NCBI GenBank assembly: GCA_008921705.1
Contig: VFFE01007634.1
Span: forward strand, 1,829,055-1,893,054
From: Burhinus oedicnemus
Lineage: Eukaryota; Chordata; Aves; Charadriiformes; Burhinidae
DNA: 64,000 nucleotides
Reading direction: 5' to 3'
Positions 38,042 through 51,100 of this stretch are shown one piece after another; the stretch's first letter is position 1; each line of letters starts with the position of its first letter. Position numbers and translations under genes: made by a program. The notes under the pieces are model-generated. The model was not told where the DNA came from. It made no database searches and was given only the letters and a program-made list of their open reading frames with translations.

Positions 38042-41000
38042 GTCCTTCAGGTAAATAACTGAATTGTTTAAGCACATAAAAATATTTATCTTGTTGCATG
38101 AATGGTTTTGTTAGATTGTAAGACCATTTAAGGATTCCTCCTCTGTTTTGTGTACACTTTTAGCATATTGACATTTTGTGGCATATAGAGTAACTGGAGA
38201 ACATGCAAGTATCCTAAGGGGAAGAATATCCTTTTTCTCTTCTCTAAGATTCCATTCTAGACAGTGAAAAGAAATGATTAGTAAGAATGGATGGTTTTGG
38301 GGTGTACAGGCCAAATACCTGCAGCCTTTACCCAGACTGGGAAGACTTCTTAGGGAAGTTGCTTGACATGATAATAAAGGGGAGAAGCTATTAACATCCA
38401 TATGCACCTGTCTTCTCTGTTTTGGGGTTGTTTTTTTTTCAATTCTTTAAATATGCTGTTTTCATTTTCTGTGATGAACAGTCAAGATTAAAAAACTGGA
38501 AAACTGCCAGATATCAGAAGTTTACTAAAAAAACAAGCTTTCCAAGGCAAAACCAGATATTTTGTTGCCTGGAAAAATTCGTTCTCAATAACTGCCACAT
38601 TGAAAAGGGGTTCTCGCATCTTTTGTTAGGATATACTATTCAAGTGAATCCTGTGAAACTGAAAAAGCTTAGTAAGGAAAGACATCAAAGACTGCTTGGT
38701 AAATAGGATAAGGGATGTCCTCTGTATCACAGGTGTCTACATCATCCAGTGAAGTGATTCCCTCAGCAGGTCTTGTTTGCTGTACTTCCTTCTCAAGGGA
38801 ATGTGTGGAAGCCTGTTTGTTTCTGCTTGCCACCATGAATCCTTTCCACTGAGGAAGTCTTCCAGTATTTTCATAAGTGCAGCAAGAAGAATGGGACAGT
38901 GCTGGATTTTGAGTGTAGCCTCTTGTAGTACCAGAGTTGTAGGCAAAAAATACTCAACGGCTGGGACAGTGAAACACAGCTTTTGTTTGCATAAACAAAC
39001 TGAAAGTAGTGTTGCATTTTTTTCCCTAATTTCTAGATATCAAGAAACCTGGTAAGGAGGTAATTAACTTAGGTCATACTCTGACAACACCTATAGACTT
39101 CTGAAAAATACAATGTTTATTTCAGAACCTTTTTACTGTATTATGGGAGCTTCAGTCACTCTGGTTAATGCAAACTTTTTCAAATCATGTTTGTTCATTC
39201 TGTCATTAGCGATGTTCTGTCTGAGCACTGGAAGGATGTGGGGAAAGGACCCATTTCAGTGTGTTAGAGCTGATCGTATTAACAGACTAAAACAACCATT
39301 CTGCATTAATTTGTACTTAGAAAAAGTAAGAAGTACAAGTGAATTACAGATATCCTGAACAGCTGAACCTTTTGAAAACATTCTGGTTCTCTGTAGCAAC
39401 AGCCAAGTAAATTCTGTTACACAGAATTTATTAATTCTGTATTAGGCCAAATAATTATTGGCCTGATAATTAGGGCCAAATTATTACCTGGTGATGCAAA
39501 ATCATTAACTAATCAATATTGAATTTGTACAAGATACAGCTTGTGCAGTATATGCAATCTTACGGCATTTTTGTTAAAGTGAATTTGTTTTTTCTTTTCT
39601 TTCAGCTTCATGTGAAGGACTCAAGTAAGTGTTATCCTGCAGAGTGGATGTCACTTTTGTTACATTCCAGTACTTTTATTATTTCTATTACTGTTTGTTT
39701 GCTCTGATACCATAATTCTTATACTACCTGATTTATAGATCAAATGGACATAACCATAGGTCAGCCAGTGGCTGGGAAAAAGTAACTGATTAGTGAATAA
39801 TTGAAAGATACACAGGTTTTACCTCTTTTAGTAACATAAAGCATTTCATCACTGCTTTGTAAAGCTTTTATTCATATTTCAATACTAAGCAGATGGGTAA
39901 TAAGTCGGTTATATAGCCCTAAATCCTGTTTGGGGACTCCAGATGTCATTTAGTCCAATTTCCTGCTTAAGGTAGGTTATTAGTTGGTTTGAAGGTAATT
40001 GATACTTAATTCAAGTGCTGTGGGTTTTTAATACTATATTCTTTCCATTTGAATTGACAGCTAAAATATTGTTATCTGGAATCTGTACGTGTACTTGTAA
40101 ACTTACACATCACACGAGACATTTCTTGATGTATTAAATTTCTAATGTTATGTGTGTTATCATGTAGGAAATATTTTATTACCTAATCACTTGACTTAAG
40201 ATCTGCTAGTGTTTGAAAGAAGATACAGATCAGGGTAAGGGCCTAGAAAGCTGGTTGATGTTTACATCATTGTTAATTTGGCAGTGCCATCAGTGAAATA
40301 AATAAATTCTACTTGTGCTGATATAGTTTGTCCACAGCCAAAGACAGATGATCAAGCTGTGAATAACAGTAATATGAATAATATTAACACTACACAAGAA
40401 ATTAAGAGCACAAAGGAAATTCTTTTGATGTGTGAACTAGTTTTCAGTATTCAGGATGTTATTCTTCTGTAAATTAACTTTTCATTCTCAGCAGTGCCTG
40501 TTAATGAAGTTGCCATTTTTCTTCCTCAGCAGTAAAGAGGCTGATATTAAGTTAAATGCCATTAGTCATACACAGTTGGGAAAATAAAATAACTTTGTTC
40601 ACTTTGGCCGAGATACCTAAGGATCTGGAAACTTGTGCACCGTTTAGTTGCTCAACCATTTTATATAGATCCTTCTGTTAAATGCTTTCACACTCAGACT
40701 TTTTGGAAGATAGGAGAATGTAGAAGCTGGGTATTGAAACTTGTTAAAATTTACTTGTGGTGACCGTTGCTTGAAGTCTGGACTGTTAGAGGAGACTGTG
40801 TTCTTCATTCTGACTTTAAAATTCACACCATTGCTGAATACATGATACATTAAATGTTTAGTAATGAAAAAGGCATACATTGTCTTAAGCTGCTACAGTT
40901 TCATTAAGCAAAAAAGTTGCTGTTGGTACACAATACAAAGGATCAGTCAAACCAAAAAATACATTTAGCACTACCATTAAGTTGCTTGTAGAGTAAGTTA

Positions 41001-42633
41001 ACAGCTCGATTTGTTTCAATGTAATATTTCATTTTCCAAAACCAGTTGCACTTCACATCTTTAAAAGGCAAGTTGCTTATCCTCAGGTCTTCATCTTTTG
41101 ACAAATTTTAACAATTTTACATCTGCATACAGAGGTACATTTGAGTAACTTTGTTTATTATGATATTTAAATGCACTGTTGCTCAGGGATGGTAATTATC
41201 ACTGTATTTTTATTTGTCAACTATATAAATTCTCTAGGTGTTTCAAGTCACCTTGTACTGTAGCAAATAGTAATTTTAATTCTACATGTTTTTTCAGATT
41301 TATTCTTCTGGACATCTTAATAAACTTTGTACAAAAATGATCAATTATTGTTCAGTACTAATTGTTTAACAGTTTTGGGGACTGTCAGCTGATTGTTTTG
41401 CCTAGAAAACAGATGTTCATGTAGATTTTAAATACTGTACTTGACTTGGAGTACGTTTGTCTTTCATGACCTCTCAGCTGGGTTTACTGAGGTGTAATAC
41501 CATTCTGTTCACCTTCAGAGAGCTATTTGCCCTCTGACTACTTTGATGTCTTTTTCTGAAAACCCTAGGGAGATACCCTTACTGTCCAAAAGTCCTGCAA
41601 AGGCGTTCAGTAACAGTTACGGGTATCCGGTGCAATGCTCATTCAGTTACATGCTCAAAAGGAAGTAGTGGTGAATCTGGGAAGACTGTAAAACAATGTT
41701 TGCTCTAATTAGCAACCTGATAAAATGCTGTTGCCGCTTCCAGTTCTGTGAACTCCTTGCTTTTGTTATTTTCCTTACTATCAAATAAAGAAATAAGGGC
41801 CAGAGATTAGAAAGAGGTAATAGTTTCCTGAAAACAATTATCAGGCGGTCAAAATCCCTCTCTCTACCAAACCCTGAATGTATTAGCTGGCTATGGACCA
41901 CCATAGGTATTTTCTGTATCCATTTACATTAACTTCCCTTCAGGAGATTTTGTACCAGCACCAAAGAGCTTTTCTTGACAGGTGACAAGGGATGCTCTGG
42001 AATAATCATGAAATAAAATAGTCCAGACAGTGAAGATTATTTACCACAGTTATCTACAGAAGCTCTGTAAAATGAAAGCATCTTCCTTAGTTATTCTTTA
42101 AAGGTTACAGTACACAAGAGAAAAGTAGGACTTTGCATTTCCATAAACTTTAGATAGTGATGGAGGTACCTCTGAGCTAGAGGTGTTCAACTGTTTGACT
42201 AGTTATGCTTTTTATTTATACTGCTGTTGTGGGCCAGACAGAAACATAGGGCTGGCTTTCAGTTAACTGCATTTTTCAAAAGGAAAATTTTAGATGGCTT
42301 AAAATACCTGTCTCTTGAGAACAGGCCAAAATGAATAAAGGACGTGAGCTACTCCTTCCTTATGCTTACCTAAACAGAGGATTGTACAGAATTGACTCAT
42401 TCCACCCTTTTGCCATTTTGTTCTCCTTCCCTGTTCTTTAAGAGGAATGTGAAGCTCAGAAATTTACATACAAGTTCAGAAATGTCCTTTGGTACTTAAG
42501 GAAAAAAGCCCCTCTTTACTCGTTTCTGGCTCCAGCAGCAAAAAAGCTTAAAACCTCTGTAAGTTTTGCCAGTGGAAGTGGAGAAAAATAGATGCTGTCT
42601 TTTAATTTCTCCTTTTTTTTTTTTTTTTTAATT
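38042..42633 (+). other. TMEM128 3' UTR and intergenic sequence
   Basis: AT-rich sequence after the TMEM128 stop. Possible poly(A) signals include AATAAA at about 38372 and at 41319-41324. A diverged antisense CR1 scrap is at about 39925-39975. Open frames here (38422-38706, 38777-39055, 39113-39358) show no recognisable protein. I find no OTOP1 first exon in this stretch. Confidence 0.5.
39925..39975 (-). repeat. Diverged CR1 3' fragment, antisense
   Basis: The words 'gggactccagatgtcattta' and 'gtccaatttcctgcttaagg' correspond to the antisense CR1 3' end (ggacctc..gaggtcatctagtccaacc..ctgctcaaagcagg). It is short and heavily mutated. Confidence 0.5.
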
Positions 42634-43013
42634 NNNNNNNNNNNNNNNNNNNNNNNNNNNNNNNNNNNNNNNNNNNNNNNNNNNNNNNNNNNNNNNNNNN
42701 NNNNNNNNNNNNNNNNNNNNNNNNNNNNNNNNNNNNNNNNNNNNNNNNNNNNNNNNNNNNNNNNNNNNNNNNNNNNNNNNNNNNNNNNNNNNNNNNNNNN
42801 NNNNNNNNNNNNNNNNNNNNNNNNNNNNNNNNNNNNNNNNNNNNNNNNNNNNNNNNNNNNNNNNNNNNNNNNNNNNNNNNNNNNNNNNNNNNNNNNNNNN
42901 NNNNNNNNNNNNNNNNNNNNNNNNNNNNNNNNNNNNNNNNNNNNNNNNNNNNNNNNNNNNNNNNNNNNNNNNNNNNNNNNNNNNNNNNNNNNNNNNNNNN
43001 NNNNNNNNNNNNN
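42634..43013. other. Assembly gap (380 N)
   Basis: A run of 380 undetermined bases, bordered on the left by a T run and on the right by a G/T-rich stretch (GTTT and GTT units). The true length is unknown. Open frames drawn through the N run are meaningless. It is the only undetermined sequence between TMEM128 and the first visible OTOP1 exon, so it may hide or adjoin the missing OTOP1 first exon. Confidence 0.99.
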
Positions 43014-43340
43014 GGGTGTTTGTTTGTTTGTGTTGTTGTTGGGTTTCTTTCCCCCTCAGTGATCTGCTGGACATTGATGTAAAACTGTAAAACTATACAA
43101 CTGAAATACTGATCTTGTGAAATGGAAGCAAGACAGAGTAGAACTACGGTACAGGTCATCCTTGTAAAGACAAGATGCATGTATGGTGCAGGAGATGGAT
43201 CACTAGTCTAAGATATGATTCCTTTTTATTTTTGTGAATTTAAACAATTATAATGCACATTAAGTCCCTAAGATTGACATCTTTTGGACAAAGAGGGAAA
43301 CAGGCTGAGTTTCCTGCATACTTTCAAAATAAACCATGAA

Positions 43341-43438
43341 TCACAGAATCAATCACAGAATAATTTAGGTAGGAAGGGACCTCTGGAGGTCATCTAGTCC
43401 AACACCTTGCTCAGAGCAGGTCCAATTACCTCAGGTAA
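43341..43438 (-). repeat. CR1 LINE 3' end, antisense
   Basis: The sequence 'aatcacagaataatttaggt', then 'aggaagggacctctggaggt' and 'catctagtccaacaccttgc' is the classic antisense 3' end of a CR1 element, including the terminal octamer-type repeat ('atcacaga' units). Only about 100 bases are present. It lies between TMEM128 and the visible OTOP1 exons. Confidence 0.85.
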
Positions 43439-45140
43439 AGTTATATCAGAAGAATTAACAATTCTGATTTATTTTAGAGTAAGTGAAATTCTTGAGATCA
43501 AATGACCTGTTTCTTTCCTTATCTAAAGAGTAGCATAGAATTTTGCACTTTGTGATGCCATTTACTTTATACATAACAAAAATAGCATATCTATTGAAAT
43601 GTGGGCCCTAGTCCTGTTACATGTGTCAGAAATAATACAAATTAGATGACATACTAAGCATAAATAAAAAAAAAAAGTATGGTATTGTACACATGCATGA
43701 AGTGCAGAGCTGAGGTTTTAGATTTTGAAATATGAAAGCGAAAGTTTCTCTTGGTAAAAATTACACTCCATCAGTAATTTGTAATTTTTTTAATTATAGA
43801 TTGTAAAACAAACATAAAATCTTACTGGAATTGTGGTTAAAAAAATTTCTGAAGTCTGTTTTTGTTTAATTTTAAAGGATCAATGAAATAATAAAAATAG
43901 ATTGTATTTTTATAATTTATACTTAATTTTTATCAATGCAACTTTAATAATAAATATTATTAAATAAATGATTAAATTAGTGTTACATTTTATTAACACA
44001 AGTGAAGTGGAACATGTGGTGCTTATTAGGAAGCTAGGTTGTGGTCCCTTATAAAGGATAAATGTTCATCAAAGTCAACACTAGTGATGTTATTTACTCT
44101 GTGAGGAATTACGAAGAAAAATTAAGATACTGATGCTGATCTGTATCTTAAGGTCCAGTTAAGGTCCAGAGATGGATTTTTATCTAGTCTTAGTTCAAAT
44201 AAGCTCAAATCCAGTGGAAGCTTGTTTGAATAAAAGCCTAGAGAGAGAGAAAAAAAAACAAAAAAAAGAAAAACAAGCAAATGAAGACTTCAGAGTTTGG
44301 TTCAGTAATTTTATTGCCAGTTGTGCTCAGTCGTATGGGTGCAAACCCAATAATTAATAATATACATTGTGTTACCATATAGCTTTCTAGAATGAGTTTG
44401 TAACAAATATTTACCTTCCTGAAAGAAAAAAAAATAAACAAGAGGAAACATATATTTTGAAAATTCTTTAGGATAGGAAATGCATATTTAGAGAAACATA
44501 TTAGGGTTTGGGTTTTTTTGTGTGTGTGGGTGGGGAATAGATACAGAAATGAAATCTTTGGTTCCTTTCTAGGAGAGCAAACCGTACAGCTCACTGTTGT
44601 TTTGGTCTCTGAGTTAAAGCACAACCTCCGGAACCACGGGGAAGGCATACCAAGCGATTGTGTTACTCACCAACGTCGGGCTCTTGGGCCAGGAGACTGT
44701 AACATGATTGTTCAGCTCCCTGGAATTGTATAGTTTGCCGTGTGGCTGTATAGAGCATTAATTCATGCACTGTATGGCCGCTTCAGTGCCACCGTTACCT
44801 GAGAGGCTGACCTTGCAAGGAGCCGGGAGCCATCTGCAAGGTGCTGGGTGTCTCCGGGTCCTGGCCATTGCTGGGCTGGCTCCTCCGCTCTGACCGTGCG
44901 AGGAGGCTACGGGGTTGTGCCTTCCTGTTATACTGGGCAGAGAGGCTTTCACAAATTAGACGGACTTACTTCTTTCAGTCAATTATCTTCATGAACGTTG
45001 ATCTACTTTTGTTTCCTTAAACAAAAACATGGATATTGACCGACTTTTATTTCCCTAAACAGATTTCAGCATATTGCACAAATTGTCTCTCGACGCTATA
45101 ACAGTACGTTGACATTTTCTAATATCTTTTTCATTTGTAG
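43439..45140 (+). other. Sequence upstream of the first visible OTOP1 exon
   Basis: Very AT-rich to about 44500, then a locally GC-richer block at 44600-44930, then AT-rich up to the acceptor TTCATTTGTAG at 45130-45140. It probably belongs to OTOP1 intron 1. The GC-richer block contains an ATG at 44774 with a 36-codon frame, but it does not encode the expected membrane segments. Nothing else is recognisable. Confidence 0.5.
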
Positions 45141-48100
45141 GTGGGATTACATTGTTTGCAGTGATTACTTTAATTCTGGACTCTTTTAAAATTGGATATT
45201 ATATTGACTTTTCAAACTGTTTATCACCAACTGAAGGCATTTTTCCTGTTACACATGCCGTGCACACCATCTTACAGGTAAAAGTCACTGGTTGCAGTTT
45301 TATATTATATCTGTATTTCTTACCAAAAATACATTTTATATTCTCATCATCAGTGAATTTTACACTAATTTAATTTCTAAGCATATCACAGGCTACTCTT
45401 GAGGGCTAAATTCCTGTGCATGTGTATCCTTTCTGTATGTAAATTCAGTCTTTGCAACCTGAAATTGCTCAGCTGTAAAACTCATACGGGTTCAAAAAAG
45501 AAATAAGCCAAATATGCTCTCCTATAGTTGAAGTTACATGCTTTTTTTAGTTCAAGCTACATATATAACTTTCAGAATTTTCAGGCTGAAATGAGCAGTT
45601 TGGCTAGAGACAATTCACTTATTTCTGTATGTAGGACTTGCCATGCAAGTTCAGTTCAATCTGTCTAACCTGATGTCCCATTCTGATTAGGGGTGGAGGT
45701 TTGATACTTTAAAGGGAAAAACCCTTCCCAGGTGTTTAGCTTGTTATAAAATACTTGCACATCTTTCCTATACCAAATGAACATGGCTTTTCCTTGTAGA
45801 AGCATTTGGTTATGTTTATCAGGGACTGCACAGTAGCAAACATAGTCGGTGACTCCGGTAAAATATTCCAGCTGCCTGTTTATTTTAAGGCTTTGGGTCT
45901 ATATTGTATGGTGATATTCCATAGCTGATTGTTTATCACGTGAATTCCCCTGAGCCCCTGTCAGCAGATTGTAGGAAAGAAGGAAAGAAAAAGCCACTCA
46001 ACTAAGATACTCGCTTATAGCCAGGTCATTTAATGCGCTTTCCAAGATGATTAAGTCATTCAGAAAGAAAAGAAAGATTTTCCTGGCAGTTGTGGTTGCA
46101 TATAAATAAGCATTTGAACAACTTCTTATATTTTTCTGCTTTCTGTAACAAAAACTCTGACCTCTTCTATCTTTTTCTCTGAGGGTGAAATTCTGATTTT
46201 GTTGAAGTAATCTTAACTTCACATTCTTGTAATATCCACTCTCCATGTCTCACAACTTCTTTGCTTTACCCTTGAAAAACAAACTGAAGAAATTAAGCCT
46301 TTTTTCCCCTGCTGATCTGTGTGTAGCATTTTTCATTGCATCCAGTGACCCGGAGCTGACCAGGTTTCCAGCTACCATGAACTGGAGTGTGAAAGGAACA
46401 GTGTATAACAACGCTGAACAAAAGGAACAAGAATTCTAATTTAAATTTTACATCACCCAATGTTGCTGAATTTATCTTCTACTTATCTTAAAAAAATGAC
46501 ATCCACAATGTTAGCCTAAGCAATCAAAGAAAAAGTTAAAAACTAATTTACCAGATGCTTACCTAAGACAAATCTTCTCATGTCCTTGAAACACAGGATT
46601 AAATTCTAGCAGACAGCGTTCCTAATCGTGTCATCTAAAGACCTAAGGTTCTGTTTTCTACAGAATATGTGTCAGACTCTGTTGTATTTTACTCTAATGA
46701 GGCATCCTGATATGTGCCATTAAATTAACAAATATATACATACTGCACCCATGCAAGCAATGAACTAAGATGTACCTGCCCTTCCAAGACAGGCTGTGCA
46801 TTATGCTCTTTTGCAAGCAGAAGTCACTTTGAGGCAATGAGTACTCTGTAAGCAAAAAATTGATTTTATGGTATTTCTTTACCTTACTGACTTTTCTCCT
46901 CCTATTTCTCCCCTCTTTCTTGACTCTAATATCTGAACAGATCTTCAAAAGTTACAGTTTTTAAGTTTTGAAGAACGCTTTCGCATCTGCTGTTAGATTT
47001 TACTGCATCTCTCCTAGAATGGGAAATTGAAGATGGCATTAGATGAGACTAAGGTGCTAATTTCAGTTTGTTTGATTTCAGTGGAAACCTTCATGATACC
47101 TGGTAATCTCTACACCTGGAGTTTTACAGTGGTCACACCTGCTTTTGATAAATCTTCATTAGAGGGATGAATGAACATGTTGTTGCTGGGTGGTGTAGGT
47201 GACCCACAGAGAACTGCATTTTCCTAGCTTTTTCAAAGATCTGATATGTCATCAGAACGTCTCAGACAACACCGGCTGTTGTGTAGGGTGCCTACATTAA
47301 TGGACACAGTGGTAAAATGGACTTCCAGTTACTGTAATTGCTGAAGAAGAACCCAAAGTTCTTTGCACTTTTCTGACCATTTCTGGAGCACCAAACCACG
47401 CAGGTTTCTAAGAGAAACCTTTGGGACCATTTCTCTCCTGGTAGTTTGCCTACTGTCAAGTTCAGTGTCCTGGGAGGTATTCGGAGTAAACGGGACTCCC
47501 AGTTTCACCCAAACGTCCCTGACGAATGTTGGTATCGTTCTCCTTGCACTTATCAGCATTTGGAACCAGTTTTGTATCAGCAACAATGTGTATCCTGAGG
47601 TTTCCGTTATCCTCCCACAGAGATTCCCACTTTTAAAACTTCTTTCTCCTTTACTTGCTAACTCAATACTGTTACCTCTCTCTCTTTCCTCCTCCAGCTT
47701 GAGGTTTCTGCACTGTACTGGAGTTCAACTGCGTGTGTTCCTAACGCGGTTGTCTCTCAGGCTGACAGTATGAACGTTTCTCTTGCTTCCTGGGTGTCCT
47801 TTGTTTGTTGTATTACTCAAGTCCGGCATCCTTTCACTTATCTCTCTCCCTCCCTACGATTCCATATATTTAATAAATTATTCAAACTTAGCATCACCAC
47901 ACCCTGCAGCCGTCATACTGCTGTCCACAGCTGGTAGCTTTATTTCCTTGGAAATAAAAGCATCTCCAGATACAGACACACAATGCGCTTTGGTGAGTCA
48001 CACTGAGACTTTCTGCGGTTGAGCCACTGAATTTGCATATAAGAAATCTTAGGTTCATCATGCCAGAGAGGTTCTGGGTGAACATCAGAGGAAATCCTAA

Positions 48101-51100
48101 GTTATTTCACATGTGTGGAGATGGAGCTACCTCAGTTTAAATGATGACAGTTTCCATCTACAGATGCACTTTCCTTTTTGAGTGTCACACGTGCTCATTA
48201 GTGTAATGACATTTCTCTGTATTCCTTTCATTTAGGTGTACTTTCTTTGGTGTCATGCAAAGGATATTATCCAGTCTTTCAAAACACTTGAGAGGTAAAG
48301 TGGATCTGATCCTCATCTGGAATGCTAATAGGTGTAGGTCTGCACAGTGCTTCAACGCCTACAGCTTTACCATATTAGAGACATTGAAAACTTAACAGAG
48401 TTTGATTCTGCTCTTAATTGTGTTAATATAAATAAAAAGTAACTCCATTTACCCAAGTGAGAAGATAATGGTTAGTCTGAATTATTTTTTTCTTATTTAA
48501 ACTGTGCTTATATTTTATAATATACAACAGTCGCAGAATAAGTATATTTTTATCATGAGAGAGGGAAACGGGCAATGTGTGATACCAGTGTCACTTGCTT
48601 TTTTTGAAAGAAGGAAGCGCCATGTGTCTTAGGACTATGCACTATACTATGTTTTCTTTATTTAGCTACTGGAAGGGAATCTGCATCAGCAACCTGCAGT
48701 CAGTGCAATATATCTGAGGTATTTTCTATTGATTTTTATGGAAAGCACCTTTTGGAACTAAATGCAGGTGTACAAATTCACTGGGAAATACAACCTCCCT
48801 GGTGGTATCCCATATACCCAAATCACTAAGGGTTGTGCACATTTCTGACACCAGAACTTCATTCTTGCAGTGTAACTGTTGTGTCCTCTGAACAGCTGAA
48901 TACATACATTTCTTACAGAACTGAGGCAGCAGAGACAGTTCCGATGTACTTTTGGTTTTGTGAGAAGGTGGATTAATGTGGACTATCTGTACATAGAACG
49001 TAAATAAACAAACAGGATAACTTAAAATGCTCATCTCAATTTATAAATGAGCTGACCAGTTTCTATAGGAAGTAAAAGAAATTTACTCAGAAACATCATT
49101 TATGGAGAAGGTTCTCCTTTTGTTTTGCTCTCTTGGGTAAGTGTTCAAGCCTCATGCCAATGAGGAGGGAGATGGCAGACGGCTTTGCAATGTCACCTGG
49201 TGAAGTCAGCTCTGTTTGTAAGTAGAATTTTAAAAATCCCTAACTGCAAGTCTATCATTGAGAACAGTGCAGTAATAAAGAACTGTTGCTTGGTGAAGGA
49301 ACATTAACAGCTTCAGGTGCAGGAGAAAAACACCTGGCTTGTCAGAAACCAGGAGTCTCAAAAACACTTGGTGACCTAGCCTCACTCTATCAGTAGTCTG
49401 AATGGTGTAAAGCCTGCTGTTGGCTTCAGCTCTCTCCAGAAGACAAAAATGCGTGGAGAATACATGTTAGAGGAGGTGGTGGTGTCTGTGAAGAAAGACC
49501 AGCCACAGTGAGTACGAAGGAGCACTGCAGAAGGCTCTGAAATACAGCTTGCAAAACAATAAACCCTGTTCAGACTGTTCAGTCACTGTCATTGACATGA
49601 ATCTTGTCCAGCCCAAAGAATAACAACCATCACTTAAGACAGCATAACAAATAATAACAGCATGCTATTAATAGTTAAATCCATTAAACCATTGTGATTC
49701 AAATTTTGGAAGTGCTCCACTGAGGAACATCTTTAGAGACATTGGTTATGATTTTCTTTTCCCTGCACTGACAACTAAATAGTGCTACGTAGCATGTCTA
49801 CAGAAAGTCAGTCCATTTTATTTAACATATATGGAGGTATACTCTGTGCAGATTCCTTCAATAATTACTTTATTTTGTAGGTTTGGTGTTATCCATTCTG
49901 TGTTCACAAATTTACTCCTGTGGACAAATGGAGTGCTAACCGAGTCAAAACATCAACTGAATGAACATAAGGAAAGACTAATCACGCTTGGTTTTGGGAA
50001 CATAACAATAGGTAAGCGAAAAGATTGGTCCATTTTGGAATTCCTGCTCTACCATGCTCTCATACAAAATACTGTGTCACTCTGGGATGGAGCTGGGTCA
50101 TTCATGACTATGTCAGTATAGTCATTCCCAAGCAAATGGTAGTGATCAGAACACAACTAAAATGTTATATGATCCTTATCATATATGTGATTCAGGCTGT
50201 AGTTTTCTGTTTACTCATCTCCACTTTGGGTGAGGTCGAGAAGAAATTTAAATGCTAGAAGTTCCAAACAAACAGATTTTAAAAACACATTTTATTTGAG
50301 GAGTGACATCACTGAGGAACCCCTTTATTAGTAAATCATAGAAGTAAATTGAACATAGCAGTGTTAAAAACAGAGATTACTATTTTATAAGTTTTTCATA
50401 GCAAAACAAGTGTGATCCTGCAGATCCTTCCCAGGAGAGTGGTTACACGTGGCATGTGGTCCTGTGGGATTCAGTGGAACGGCTCAGAGGGACGGAGGTT
50501 ATCCATTAGTGCTGCTTTACAAGACAAGGATTTTGCTCTGGGTGCTTCTTTTTTTGTAACAAACCATTTTCTCCATTGGTGAGATGATGCAAGTTGTAGT
50601 CAACAAACATTGAGTATAACTGCTGGGGATGCCTTCCGCTTTCAAATGCCACTGAAGCGTGGGGAAATTAGGAGTGCTTAACTTTAAAGAGGAAATAAAA
50701 GTTCTCAGCAGCTATAAACAATTTTCTTCCCATGAAAATTTATCAGTACAGCTGATGAGTTTTGATTGTGCTCACCAGGGAAAGGACAGACAGCTTTTCA
50801 AGAGGAAAATGTATGTTTTCCCACCCAGTGAATTCAATAGTGCCCATATCCTAAAAATTCCTGATCTTGCATCTACACAGCCAAAGCCTGAACTGATTTC
50901 TTTTTTGTCTATTTATAGTCTCTATAAATTGAAAAATTTTAGGCATTTTTAATAATTCCTGCCAAAGTTGACATATAAGCAAAAACTTAATGTTAAAATC
51001 TGTAAAACAATATTTTCAGTATAACTGTGTCTAAAATTATGCCCACAATTTTATGTCTGTTTGCGAGTGTTACCCTTTAGATATATCTATGGAAGCTATC

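Noticed and set aside
43066..43090. Acceptor-like CCCCTCAG followed by a DLL-like translation right of the gap, considered as part of OTOP1 exon 1
   Set aside because: The similarity is three residues and a stop follows almost at once. I regard it as coincidence.
42592..43180. Open frames of 148-192 codons across the N run
   Set aside because: They consist almost wholly of undetermined residues and say nothing about coding.
44774..44884. ATG with a 36-codon frame and a phase-1 GT, considered as an alternative OTOP1 first exon
   Set aside because: The possible donor (CAAG|GTGCTG) is weak, and the peptide has none of the membrane segments expected from OTOP1 exon 1.
49831..50121. 96-codon frame on the plus strand
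   Set aside because: Its middle is the OTOP1 exon 49881-50011; both ends are intron read-through.
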